Shown piece after piece: positions 23,268-30,761 of a stretch of 64,000 nt of DNA; positions within the stretch are counted from its first letter, which is position 1; the number at the start of each line of letters is the position of its first letter. The DNA comes from UBA7683 sp964643895 (lineage in GTDB: Bacteria; Patescibacteriota; Saccharimonadia; Saccharimonadales; UBA7683). A program made the translations under genes and the position numbers. The notes under the pieces are model-generated. The model was not told where the DNA came from, made no database searches, and was given only the letters and a program-made list of their open reading frames with translations. The DNA is taken from assembly GCA_964643895.1 (NCBI GenBank), contig CAZXUE010000002.1:1-64000 (forward strand), written 5' to 3'.

Positions 23268-24818
23268 ATGGCTGAAATTTCTATTAAAGAACTAAGTGGC
23301 GAACTGCGTGCGGCAATTGATGATCTAAAAGCTGCGGGAACTACACAAGATACGGGTGTGGTTATTCGTGTGGGTGATGGCATCGCCTGGATTTACGGTT
23401 TAACTAAGGCTGGCTATAACGAAATGCTTGAGATTGAATCAACCGATGGCAGCAAAATCACCGCTTTTGCACTCAACCTTATGCAAGATGAAATCGGTGC
23501 CGTTATTTTGGGTGAAGATACCAAAATCAAAGCAGGTGCCAAAGTTCACCTTACTGGTAAAGTGCTCGAAATTCCTGTTGGCCCTGAGCTTGTTGGTCGT
23601 GTGGTGAACCCACTTGGCCAGGCAATTGACGGTGGTGCTCCAATTAAGAGCAAGCACACTGGTTTGATTGAAAAAGACGCCCCAGGCGTGCTTGATCGTA
23701 AATCGGTGTTTGAGCCTGTGATGACTGGTATTGTAGCGGTAGATGCTCTAGTGCCGATTGGCCGTGGCCAGCGTGAGCTTATCATTGGAGATCGTCAAAC
23801 TGGTAAAACTGCTATTGCAATTGACGCTATGATCAACCAGGCAAAGCAAAAAACCGGCATCATTAACGTATACGTTGCTATTGGTCAAAAGAACGCCAAG
23901 GTTGCTCGTCTTATTGAACGGCTCAAGCAAGAAGGTGTGATGGATCAAACCATTGTGGTCGCAACCTCTCCATCTGACCCAGCTTCTATGCAGTATCTTG
24001 CGCCGTACGCAGGTGCAGCTATGGGCGAATACTTCCGTGATAACGGCGAACATGGCCTGATTATTTACGATGATCTTTCTAAGCACGCTGCTGCATATCG
24101 CCAGATGTCACTCCTACTCCGCCGCCCGCCGGGACGCGAAGCGTATCCGGGTGATGTGTTCTACCTTCACTCTCGGCTTCTCGAACGAGCTGCAAAACTT
24201 TCAGACGAACTTGGCGGCGGTTCACTGACTGCCCTGCCAATCATTGAAACGCAGGCCGGTGATGTTTCTGCATACATTCCGACTAACGTAATTTCAATTA
24301 CCGATGGTCAGATCTTCCTAGAAACCAACCTCTTCCATCAGGGTATTCGACCGGCAATCTCCGTTGGTACCTCTGTTTCTCGTGTGGGTGGTGCTGCGCA
24401 GACCAAAACCATTAAGTCTGTTTCTGGCGGTATCAAACTTTCACTTGCACAGTTCCGCGAACTTGCTGCATTCTCACAATTTTCTACCGATCTTGATGCA
24501 GAAACCAAACAGCGTATCGAGCGCGGTCAGCGTCTTACGGAAATTCTGAAGCAGCCACAATATGCCCCACTCGCAATTTGGGAGCAAGCTGCTACCCTAC
24601 TTGCTGCTAACGAGGGAGCCTTTGATGTTGTGCCAGTAGAAAAAATCAAAGAAGCACAGAAGAGCTTACTTTCCACTCTCCATACACAATATAAAAAAGA
24701 AATGACAGCGCTTGATAAAGGTGATCAAAAGGTTGAAGGCGAAGTAAGAGACCTCATTCTTAAAATTGCCAAGGCTGTCGCCGCAGACTTCGTGGTTAAA
24801 GAGGTTGCCCATGAGTAG
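23268..24818 (+). CDS. atpA: F-type ATP synthase subunit alpha
   Basis: The 516-residue, full-length non-catalytic nucleotide-binding subunit shows the P-loop GDRQTGKTAIA, YVAIGQKNAKV, YAGAAMGEYFRDNG and SVSRVGGAAQTKTIK (catalytic-site Arg in the VSRVGG region). A good Shine-Dalgarno AAGGAG precedes the ATG. The last codons overlap the ATG of an unidentified 85-residue gene, an unusual insertion between atpA and atpG. Confidence 0.98.
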   Translation: MAEISIKELSGELRAAIDDLKAAGTTQDTGVVIRVGDGIAWIYGLTKAGYNEMLEIESTDGSKITAFALNLMQDEIGAVILGEDTKIKAGAKVHLTGKVLEIPVGPELVGRVVNPLGQAIDGGAPIKSKHTGLIEKDAPGVLDRKSVFEPVMTGIVAVDALVPIGRGQRELIIGDRQTGKTAIAIDAMINQAKQKTGIINVYVAIGQKNAKVARLIERLKQEGVMDQTIVVATSPSDPASMQYLAPYAGAAMGEYFRDNGEHGLIIYDDLSKHAAAYRQMSLLLRRPPGREAYPGDVFYLHSRLLERAAKLSDELGGGSLTALPIIETQAGDVSAYIPTNVISITDGQIFLETNLFHQGIRPAISVGTSVSRVGGAAQTKTIKSVSGGIKLSLAQFRELAAFSQFSTDLDAETKQRIERGQRLTEILKQPQYAPLAIWEQAATLLAANEGAFDVVPVEKIKEAQKSLLSTLHTQYKKEMTALDKGDQKVEGEVRDLILKIAKAVAADFVVKEVAHE

Positions 24819-25068
24819 TTTACCGATCTCAGGTGAGGCAATTACAATTACTGCTTGCATTAGTGCAATGCCTGGTTCTGAGCGACACCAGGCTCCACTA
24901 TTGAATGGTTTGCTTGCGGTTGGTGTTCCTGAAGCCTCTGCCATCGAGGCGGCGGCTAGTGCAGTGACGGATCCTACGTTGCGGTCTGTACGGCGGACTG
25001 TTGGTGACCTTGCGGTTGGTGTTGAGCTAGGCCTTCAAATGCGTAAGGAGCAGTTTGCCAATGGCTAG
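24811..25068 (+). CDS. Unknown small protein encoded between atpA and atpG
   Basis: The 85-residue product begins 8 nt inside the end of atpA and ends 8 nt inside atpG, so it is translationally locked into the ATP synthase operon. It is small and helical, with Ala-rich segments (GVPEASAIEAAASAVTD and GDLAVGVELGLQMRKEQF) and no membrane segment. It matches no ATP synthase subunit I know. Placement suggests an assembly factor, inhibitor or accessory F1 component; this is inference only. Confidence 0.75.
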   Translation: MSSLPISGEAITITACISAMPGSERHQAPLLNGLLAVGVPEASAIEAAASAVTDPTLRSVRRTVGDLAVGVELGLQMRKEQFANG

Positions 25069-25927
25069 TACGCAGCAATTACGAGGGCGCATTACATCTG
25101 TTAAGAATACAAAACAGATTACTAAAGCCATGGAGCTTGTGGCGGCTTCTAAGCTGCGCCGTGCGCAGGAAGCTGCAAATGCTTCGCGTGAGTTTGCTAG
25201 GATTGCGAACGAGCTGCTTACTCGTATTCGCCAACTGACTGATGTAAACAAGCACGCTTTGTTTGAGCGAAGAGCTATTAAAACCCGTCTGCTGATTGTT
25301 GTCGCATCAGATCGTGGTTTAGCTGGTGGCTATAATGCAAGTTTGCTTAAGCAGTTTGCAGCTGGGCTAAAAGCAGATCAAGAAGCTGGTGTTAGCAGTA
25401 AGATCATCACTGTTGGCAAAAAAGCAACTGCCTTTACCGGTAAGGTGCATGATCTTGAAGTTTTGGGGGCGTATCACGATTTTGTCGATAATCCAACTGC
25501 CGAGGATCTTCGCCCAATTTTAATTACCGCATTAGATGGTTTTAAGAACGGTAATTTTGATGCCGTAGATATTGTTTACACCGATTTTGTTTCAAGCATC
25601 AAGCAAATCCCAAGCATTGCTCGTCTACTTCCAGTTGCGTTTAACGATGTAGAGCTTTCGGCGCATCTTGAAGATGCCGTGTTTGAGCCAACTCCTAAAA
25701 AGGTTTTAGATGAAGTTACCGAACGGTTTGTAGAGGTAACCATGATGCAGTATATGCTAGAATCTGCCGCCTCAGAACACTCTTCTCGAATGCTCGCCAT
25801 GAAGAACGCAACCGACAACGCCAACGATATTGTTGATGATCTCACCTTGGCACTTAACACCGCTCGACAGGCAGCAATCACCCAAGAGCTTGCCGAAATC
25901 ACTGGCGGCGCGGAGGCAATATCATGA
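25061..25927 (+). CDS. atpG: F-type ATP synthase subunit gamma
   Basis: The 288-residue central-shaft subunit shows the conserved N-terminal helix (RGRITSVKNTKQITKAMELV), the TRLLIVVASDRGLAGGYNAS strand and the C-terminal helix (EHSSRMLAMKNATDNANDI). It couples c-ring rotation to catalysis. The ATG at 25061 has AAGGAG about 10 nt upstream, inside the preceding small gene. Its stop overlaps the next small gene (ATGA). Confidence 0.96.
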   Translation: MASTQQLRGRITSVKNTKQITKAMELVAASKLRRAQEAANASREFARIANELLTRIRQLTDVNKHALFERRAIKTRLLIVVASDRGLAGGYNASLLKQFAAGLKADQEAGVSSKIITVGKKATAFTGKVHDLEVLGAYHDFVDNPTAEDLRPILITALDGFKNGNFDAVDIVYTDFVSSIKQIPSIARLLPVAFNDVELSAHLEDAVFEPTPKKVLDEVTERFVEVTMMQYMLESAASEHSSRMLAMKNATDNANDIVDDLTLALNTARQAAITQELAEITGGAEAIS

Positions 25928-26298
25928 AGCACAACCTAGATTTACCGCCCAATCCACTAGCAGTAGTTCTACATAGCCAGGAGCGACCAGATTTACACCT
26001 ACCCCTTTTTATGGCGCACGTACAACCACCATTTGTAGTAAAGGGATTTCAAGATTTAACCAGAGAGCCAAATCCTAGCAACTCTGTATTGCATCGTACG
26101 ATCTTGAGTGCTGCGAATGTGCTATTCATAGATGATAGCTTGCTGGGTCCGACTACCGCTGATGCACAGCTTGCTATCGCTGCTGCCAGGGCAAGCACCG
26201 ACAGTCANNNNNNNNNNGTATATGATGGCCAGTATCGGTCGTACCAGCTTACCGTAGAAGAAGAACTTGCAGCAGTTCTACCAAGCAATAGAATATAA
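25924..26298 (+). CDS. Unknown small protein encoded between atpG and atpD (contains gap)
   Basis: The product has about 124 residues across a 10-N scaffold gap, so its true length is uncertain. It starts within the atpG stop (ATGA overlap) and ends 30 nt before atpD. It contains LAVVLHSQERPDLHLPL and VLFIDDSLLGPTTADAQLAIAAARA. There are no membrane segments and I recognise no family. Tight coupling argues for a function linked to the ATP synthase. Confidence 0.7.
   Translation: MKHNLDLPPNPLAVVLHSQERPDLHLPLFMAHVQPPFVVKGFQDLTREPNPSNSVLHRTILSAANVLFIDDSLLGPTTADAQLAIAAARASTDSXXXXVYDGQYRSYQLTVEEELAAVLPSNRI
26208..26217. other. Assembly gap (10 N)
   Basis: A run of ten N inside the small gene between atpG and atpD. 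The length is probably a placeholder. The reading frame happens to continue across it. Confidence 0.95.
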
Positions 26299-26328
26299 GA
26301 AGTGAAAGTTATCGAAGGAGATAAGATA

Positions 26329-27720
26329 ATGGCAGTATTAGAAAAAGTAAAGCAAGCAGTTGGTAAGATTACCCGAGTGGTGGGCGTGGTTGTGGATGTA
26401 GAATTCAGCAAAGATTTTCTACCTGCAATTTATAATGCACTTGAGATTGAGGTTCAGGGTAAAAAAGTACTTCTTGAGGTTGCGCAACACCTTGATGAAT
26501 CTAGTGTGCGAGCGATTTCACTGGCTTCAACAGATGGTTTAAGGCGCGGAACAGAGGTAAAAGATACCGGTGCACCAATTTCAGTGCCAATTGGCGACGC
26601 AACCCAGGGGCGCATGTTTAGCGTGACTGGTGAGCCGATTGATGGCAAAGAAGATAAGTTTACGGAGCGCGCAGCAATTCACCGCCGCCCACCGACTCTT
26701 GAAGAGCAATCTGGTAAGGTTGAGATTCTTGAAACTGGTATTAAGGTGATCGATCTGATTGCGCCAATGACTAAGGGTGGCAAGGTCGGTCTCTTTGGTG
26801 GTGCTGGTGTGGGTAAAACCGTGCTTATTACCGAACTTATTAACAATATCGCAAAATTCCACAGTGGTAACTCGGTATTTGCGGGTGTTGGTGAACGTAC
26901 TCGTGAAGGTAACGATCTGTACTACGAAATGGAAGAATCAGGCGTGCTTGATAAAACATCACTCGTGTTCGGTCAGATGAATGAACCACCAGGGGCCCGT
27001 CTTCGTGTGGCGCTTTCTGGCCTGACGATGGCAGAAGGCTTCCGCGATCAAGGTAAAGACGTACTCTTCTTTGTTGATAATATCTTCCGCTTTACACAGG
27101 CTGGTGCAGAGGTGTCTGCACTACTCGGCCGACTTCCTTCAGCCGCTGGTTACCAGCCAAACTTGGCTCAGGAAATGGGTGAAATGCAGGAACGCATCAC
27201 CAGTACCAAAAAGGGTTCAATTACCTCTGTGCAGGCTGTGTACGTGCCAGCAGATGATTTAACCGACCCTGCTCCAGCAACAACCTTTGCCCACCTCGAT
27301 TCAACCATCGTACTCAACCGTGCCTTGACCGAGCTCGGTCTCTACCCTGCGGTTGATCCACTCGATTCAAACTCAACTATTCTTGACCCAGAAGTGGTTG
27401 GCGTTGAACATTACGAGGTTGCTCGTGGTGTTCAGAAGATTTTGCAGCGCTACAAAGACCTGCAAGACATCATTGCTATTCTTGGCATGGAAGAGCTTTC
27501 AGACGAAGATAAAAAGATCGTTGGCCGCGCCCGCCGCATCCAACGATTCTTAACCCAGCCATTCCATGTTGCCGAAGTCTTCTCTGGAATCCCCGGTGTC
27601 TATGTGAAGCTTGAAGATACCATTAAAGGCTTCCGTGAAATTCTGGATGGTAAACATGATGATAAATCTGAGAGCGCATTCTATATGAAAGGCTCCATTA
27701 AGGACGTAAAGGAGAAATAG
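26329..27720 (+). CDS. atpD: F-type ATP synthase subunit beta
   Basis: The 463-residue catalytic F1 subunit shows the P-loop GGAGVGKTVLI, catalytic Glu in GVGERTREGNDLY, VFGQMNEPPGARLRV and the DELSEED-equivalent MEELSDEDKK. The ATG at 26329 is chosen for its Shine-Dalgarno (GAAGGAGATAAG). The frame is open back to 26302 but the extra residues are not beta-like. The next small gene starts directly after its stop. Confidence 0.98.
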   Translation: MAVLEKVKQAVGKITRVVGVVVDVEFSKDFLPAIYNALEIEVQGKKVLLEVAQHLDESSVRAISLASTDGLRRGTEVKDTGAPISVPIGDATQGRMFSVTGEPIDGKEDKFTERAAIHRRPPTLEEQSGKVEILETGIKVIDLIAPMTKGGKVGLFGGAGVGKTVLITELINNIAKFHSGNSVFAGVGERTREGNDLYYEMEESGVLDKTSLVFGQMNEPPGARLRVALSGLTMAEGFRDQGKDVLFFVDNIFRFTQAGAEVSALLGRLPSAAGYQPNLAQEMGEMQERITSTKKGSITSVQAVYVPADDLTDPAPATTFAHLDSTIVLNRALTELGLYPAVDPLDSNSTILDPEVVGVEHYEVARGVQKILQRYKDLQDIIAILGMEELSDEDKKIVGRARRIQRFLTQPFHVAEVFSGIPGVYVKLEDTIKGFREILDGKHDDKSESAFYMKGSIKDVKEK

Positions 27721-28056
27721 ATGGTTGATCGCCAGCCATTTGAAGGATTTTCTAGACCTTTTGACGGATCTCCGGACATAGGATATGAAGACGGTTTCTT
27801 ACCGAGGGATCCACTTGAAGCAATTCAAGATAAAATGAGAGTACATTTTGCTGAGTTGGCTGAAGCTGGCTTGATAGACCCTGCTACTTTTGCTGAACTG
27901 TTAGTTAACGTCCTTGATTGGACCACTATGGCTTTTGAGGCTGGCCTACACACTAACCTTATTCATCCGAAGGTCGACTGTGCAGAAGGAGCGGACGTTG
28001 CTGTCGGGCAGCTGCCTGTTGAACTACCTAATCAAAGAGAGGGCCGCAGTGATTAA
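27721..28056 (+). CDS. Unknown small protein encoded between atpD and atpC
   Basis: The 111-residue acidic protein has its ATG immediately after the atpD TAG and its 3' end overlapping atpC by 8 nt. The middle (PLEAIQDKMRVHFAELAEAGL and FAELLVNVLDWTTMAF) looks helical. No membrane segment or known motif is seen. It is the third extra gene in the operon, and the gap-free spacing implies co-translation with beta and epsilon. Confidence 0.75.
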   Translation: MVDRQPFEGFSRPFDGSPDIGYEDGFLPRDPLEAIQDKMRVHFAELAEAGLIDPATFAELLVNVLDWTTMAFEAGLHTNLIHPKVDCAEGADVAVGQLPVELPNQREGRSD

Positions 28057-28471
28057 GTTTCAGATTATCACGCTTTCTGGCATTAAATTTGACGAGGATG
28101 TTTACGAAATTCAGTTGCCAACGCCTGATGGCCAAATTGGTATCTTCCCTCATCATATGCCACTAGTTAGCTTGGCAGTACCGGGTCTGATATCGGTACG
28201 AAAAAATGAGCGGGATCCGGTTGATAAAATGGAGTACTTTGCTACAGATGGTGGTGTTATTGAGATACTTGATAATACAGTACGAATTTTGGCTGATGAG
28301 GCGGTACATGCCGAGGATATCCACGAGGAAAGTGCTAAGAAAGCCTTGGTCGCTGCCGAAGAGGCGTACAAAAACGCCAAAGATAAGGTTAGCCTTGATA
28401 AAGCTCAATCTATGATTGACCGCCAAGCCGTTCGACTCAATGTAGCTAAGTACAAACGCCGCACGCGCTAG
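28049..28471 (+). CDS. atpC: F-type ATP synthase subunit epsilon
   Basis: The 140-residue product has the N-terminal beta-sandwich (FQIITLSGIKFDEDVYEIQLPTPDG in two parts: FQIITLSGIKF and EIQLPTPDGQIGIFPHHMP) and a C-terminal helical hairpin (SAKKALVAAEEAYKN) that can inhibit the enzyme. The GTG at 28049 is the first codon in frame that gives a family-like N-terminus, and it overlaps the preceding gene. It is the last gene of the operon. Confidence 0.92.
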   Translation: MIKFQIITLSGIKFDEDVYEIQLPTPDGQIGIFPHHMPLVSLAVPGLISVRKNERDPVDKMEYFATDGGVIEILDNTVRILADEAVHAEDIHEESAKKALVAAEEAYKNAKDKVSLDKAQSMIDRQAVRLNVAKYKRRTR

Positions 28472-28484
28472 ATTTGTTTTAAGG

Positions 28485-28833
28485 CTAAGCCCCCTCTTCG
28501 TTAAGCACTTGTTCTAATTCGTTGATCTCTCTGGTTGTTCGATCTATGGCTTCAACTGTGGCTGCGCTGCCCAGGGGCAAACCTCTTAGCGAATGCTTCG
28601 AGTTGAGCGTCGCTGAGTACGTTAGACCCGTCACGCCTAGGTATTTCCCCGCTTCCTGTCAACCGGGCTAGCTCTTGCTCGACTGTTCCAATGACAACAC
28701 TGGGTAGTCTGCTGCCTTCGGTTTCCAACGCTGCTTTAAGAGCCATGCCGCCCTGAGCATCTACTAACTTACCTTCACCAACGTGCGGTATGGTGGCTGC
28801 TGCCTCTCTTGCTTCTTGTGCGCTTAGTACCAT
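28485..28833 (-). pseudogene. Small hypothetical gene with +1 frameshift
   Basis: The first frame gives 93 residues (MVLSAQEAREAAATIPHVGEG onward, split after EAFAKRFA). Dropping one base in the GGGG run at 28574-28577 joins it to a protein-like C-terminus ending EAIDRTTREINELEQVLNE, total about 115 residues. The homopolymer location parallels the frameshift near 1357 and suggests an indel error or slippage. It is helical, cytoplasmic and of unknown function. It is convergent with atpC and divergent from the carbonic anhydrase-like gene. Confidence 0.5.
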
Positions 28834-28930
28834 ATAATCCTCTGTGTAAATTTTAGCGAAATATTGATTGCCATATTGTGATATATGTCATACAATGCTC
28901 GTGAGATAAATTAACAAAAATAGGAAATCC

Positions 28931-29935
28931 ATGACGGACGAAGGAATAAACCGGGTTATGACTGAAGTAGAACCAAAGGTGTATCGTGTTACTAAAATCG
29001 CAGATGGCTTGGGCCTGGGTAACGGCGCGATTGGTGTTCGCTCAAGAATAGAAGATGAGAATGACCCACTGAATGATGTAGTCCGACAGATTGCTGAGAG
29101 TGTTATTGACGCAGGACAGATCTTGGTCAGGGTTGATGTCGATAAAGACGGCAAAAGGCTTGATGATGATGGTTGCGGTGATGGACGTGGTGTTACTGCT
29201 GTTTTTGAGGGAGACCCAAGCAATCTCAAGCAGAAGTCTTTAAATCGAAGTAAGGTATTTGGCGGCGGCGTTATTATGGAAACTGCCGCTCTCATTGGTA
29301 CCGGCACTGCTCTGGATCAAGATTTGCAAACGCTACCGCTGGCGGCAGCATCGAGACTTAATCTACACGGTATTGACTTTGGTGGTCATACGGATCCGCA
29401 TTTTCGCAACGATGCCGGAAAAAGTGGTTGCGGAGCTATTGATAAGCTTCCGGAAGCAATCAGTTCAGTTGTTAAGAATGAGCAGACAATTAGAGGCATA
29501 CTTGAGGTTCTGGGTGTTGACGAGGATCAGAGTGATGTAGTGGAGGGGGTACTGGCAAACTACAGAGATTATTATCGGCATCATATTGAGAATAGTAGCG
29601 AAGCTTATAATGGTGCGCAAACCGTGCAAGAAACACTTATCAACAATGGTAAAATTACGAAAGAACTCGAGCCTTCGCATGCGGAAGTCGCGGTGGTTCT
29701 AAATACAGTAGCAGGTATGACAGTTGATCAGGCAAGGCTGCGCGAGGCTACCGGTGGTGTGGCTCAGGCATTTGCGGTTGATGTATGGCGGTTAAGGGAG
29801 GTTGCGGATCGCAGCTTCGAAGACCCGACGCAGAGACAGCAGGCCTACATAAGTATGCTTGTTCATACTGTAGCGGTTGCAGAGGTATTAACTCAGGGTG
29901 ATTTGCCGGTCTACCTTGTCAGCGACAAAAATTAG
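28931..29935 (+). CDS. Zeta-class (cadmium-type) carbonic anhydrase-like protein
   Basis: The 334-residue product carries residues arranged as in zeta/beta-class carbonic anhydrases. These are C-x-D-x-R (Cys82, Asp84, Arg86 in DGCGDGRG), then His153 and His157 (GGHTDPHF), and Cys167 in SGCGAIDKL. His157-x9-Cys167 matches the H-x9-C metal-ligand spacing of diatom CDCA. It would interconvert CO2 and bicarbonate. The C-terminal half (about 180-334) is helical and unassigned. AGGA lies before the ATG and TACAAT sits further upstream. It may instead be another metal-binding member of the superfamily. Confidence 0.6.
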   Translation: MTDEGINRVMTEVEPKVYRVTKIADGLGLGNGAIGVRSRIEDENDPLNDVVRQIAESVIDAGQILVRVDVDKDGKRLDDDGCGDGRGVTAVFEGDPSNLKQKSLNRSKVFGGGVIMETAALIGTGTALDQDLQTLPLAAASRLNLHGIDFGGHTDPHFRNDAGKSGCGAIDKLPEAISSVVKNEQTIRGILEVLGVDEDQSDVVEGVLANYRDYYRHHIENSSEAYNGAQTVQETLINNGKITKELEPSHAEVAVVLNTVAGMTVDQARLREATGGVAQAFAVDVWRLREVADRSFEDPTQRQQAYISMLVHTVAVAEVLTQGDLPVYLVSDKN

Positions 29936-30732
29936 AGGTCATAGTTTCCGAAGATGACATTGGTAGTCACCACTACTCCGGCAACAATAGTGATAAGCAG
30001 GAGTATGAGAAGTAAGAAGTAATTAAGCCAGTGAATTTTCGGCTTCTCAATATTTTTGTCAGTAGAAATCTGTAGCTGACGATATAATGCAGCGTTGCCA
30101 GCGGTATTAAAGAGAGCTCCAACGAATGGCACTATGCTCGTAAATCCCATCCCGAATACTTCAAGCAGTCTTCCTTTAGTGAGTGTCTTAATGCGTTCGT
30201 GTGATTCTTTGACGCTTTTCTCTGCTGGTTCGTCCATAATAACGTAACTTAGTAAGCTGTAGCGAAGAGCCGCAATAATTCCAGGAATAATAAATAGAAG
30301 TGACCAGCCGAGTATTTTAACCAATGCCAATGCTAGCGAGCCACATAGTCGCCAAAATCGCTTGCTTGTTGCATCGATCGCCTCGCGTACACCTACTTTT
30401 TTACTTTTTTCGCTTTGAAGTGTCACGTAGCTGAGTATGCCACTGAGATAAATACTTAGAACAAAGACAATAATAACAAACAGCGCTACGAAGCTTGCTA
30501 CAAATACTACAAGCTCAATACTTACTGGCGGCGTAGAAGTGCCCGCAGATTGAGCGGGTTGTCGCCCAGAAAGATCGCTACCTTGTGAAAGAGTAGAAAA
30601 TATCCCGGTAATTATGAGAAAAATGGCCCATCCACGATTGGTGTTAAAAAGTTTCTGCGAGGCTCGATACGCCAACACGAACGGGTTTGATATGTACTCA
30701 GCACTTTCGGTTACCTTTTGATCTCGATTCAT
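29932..30732 (-). CDS. Multi-pass membrane protein (GDPD membrane-domain/DUF975-like)
   Basis: The 266-residue product has about six hydrophobic segments, including WAIFLIITGIFSTLSQG, FVASFVALFVIIVFVLSIYL and SLLFIIPGIIAALRYSLLSY. The FIIPGIIAALRYSLLSYVIMD motif with a following polar loop is typical of membrane domains called glycerophosphodiesterase membrane domain or DUF975. No catalytic domain is attached. The function is unknown. It overlaps the convergent carbonic anhydrase-like gene by 4 nt. Confidence 0.7.
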   Translation of the reverse strand: MNRDQKVTESAEYISNPFVLAYRASQKLFNTNRGWAIFLIITGIFSTLSQGSDLSGRQPAQSAGTSTPPVSIELVVFVASFVALFVIIVFVLSIYLSGILSYVTLQSEKSKKVGVREAIDATSKRFWRLCGSLALALVKILGWSLLFIIPGIIAALRYSLLSYVIMDEPAEKSVKESHERIKTLTKGRLLEVFGMGFTSIVPFVGALFNTAGNAALYRQLQISTDKNIEKPKIHWLNYFLLLILLLITIVAGVVVTTNVIFGNYDL

Positions 30733-30761
30733 AAGGGTCCTTTATTTATAACGCTATTGTA

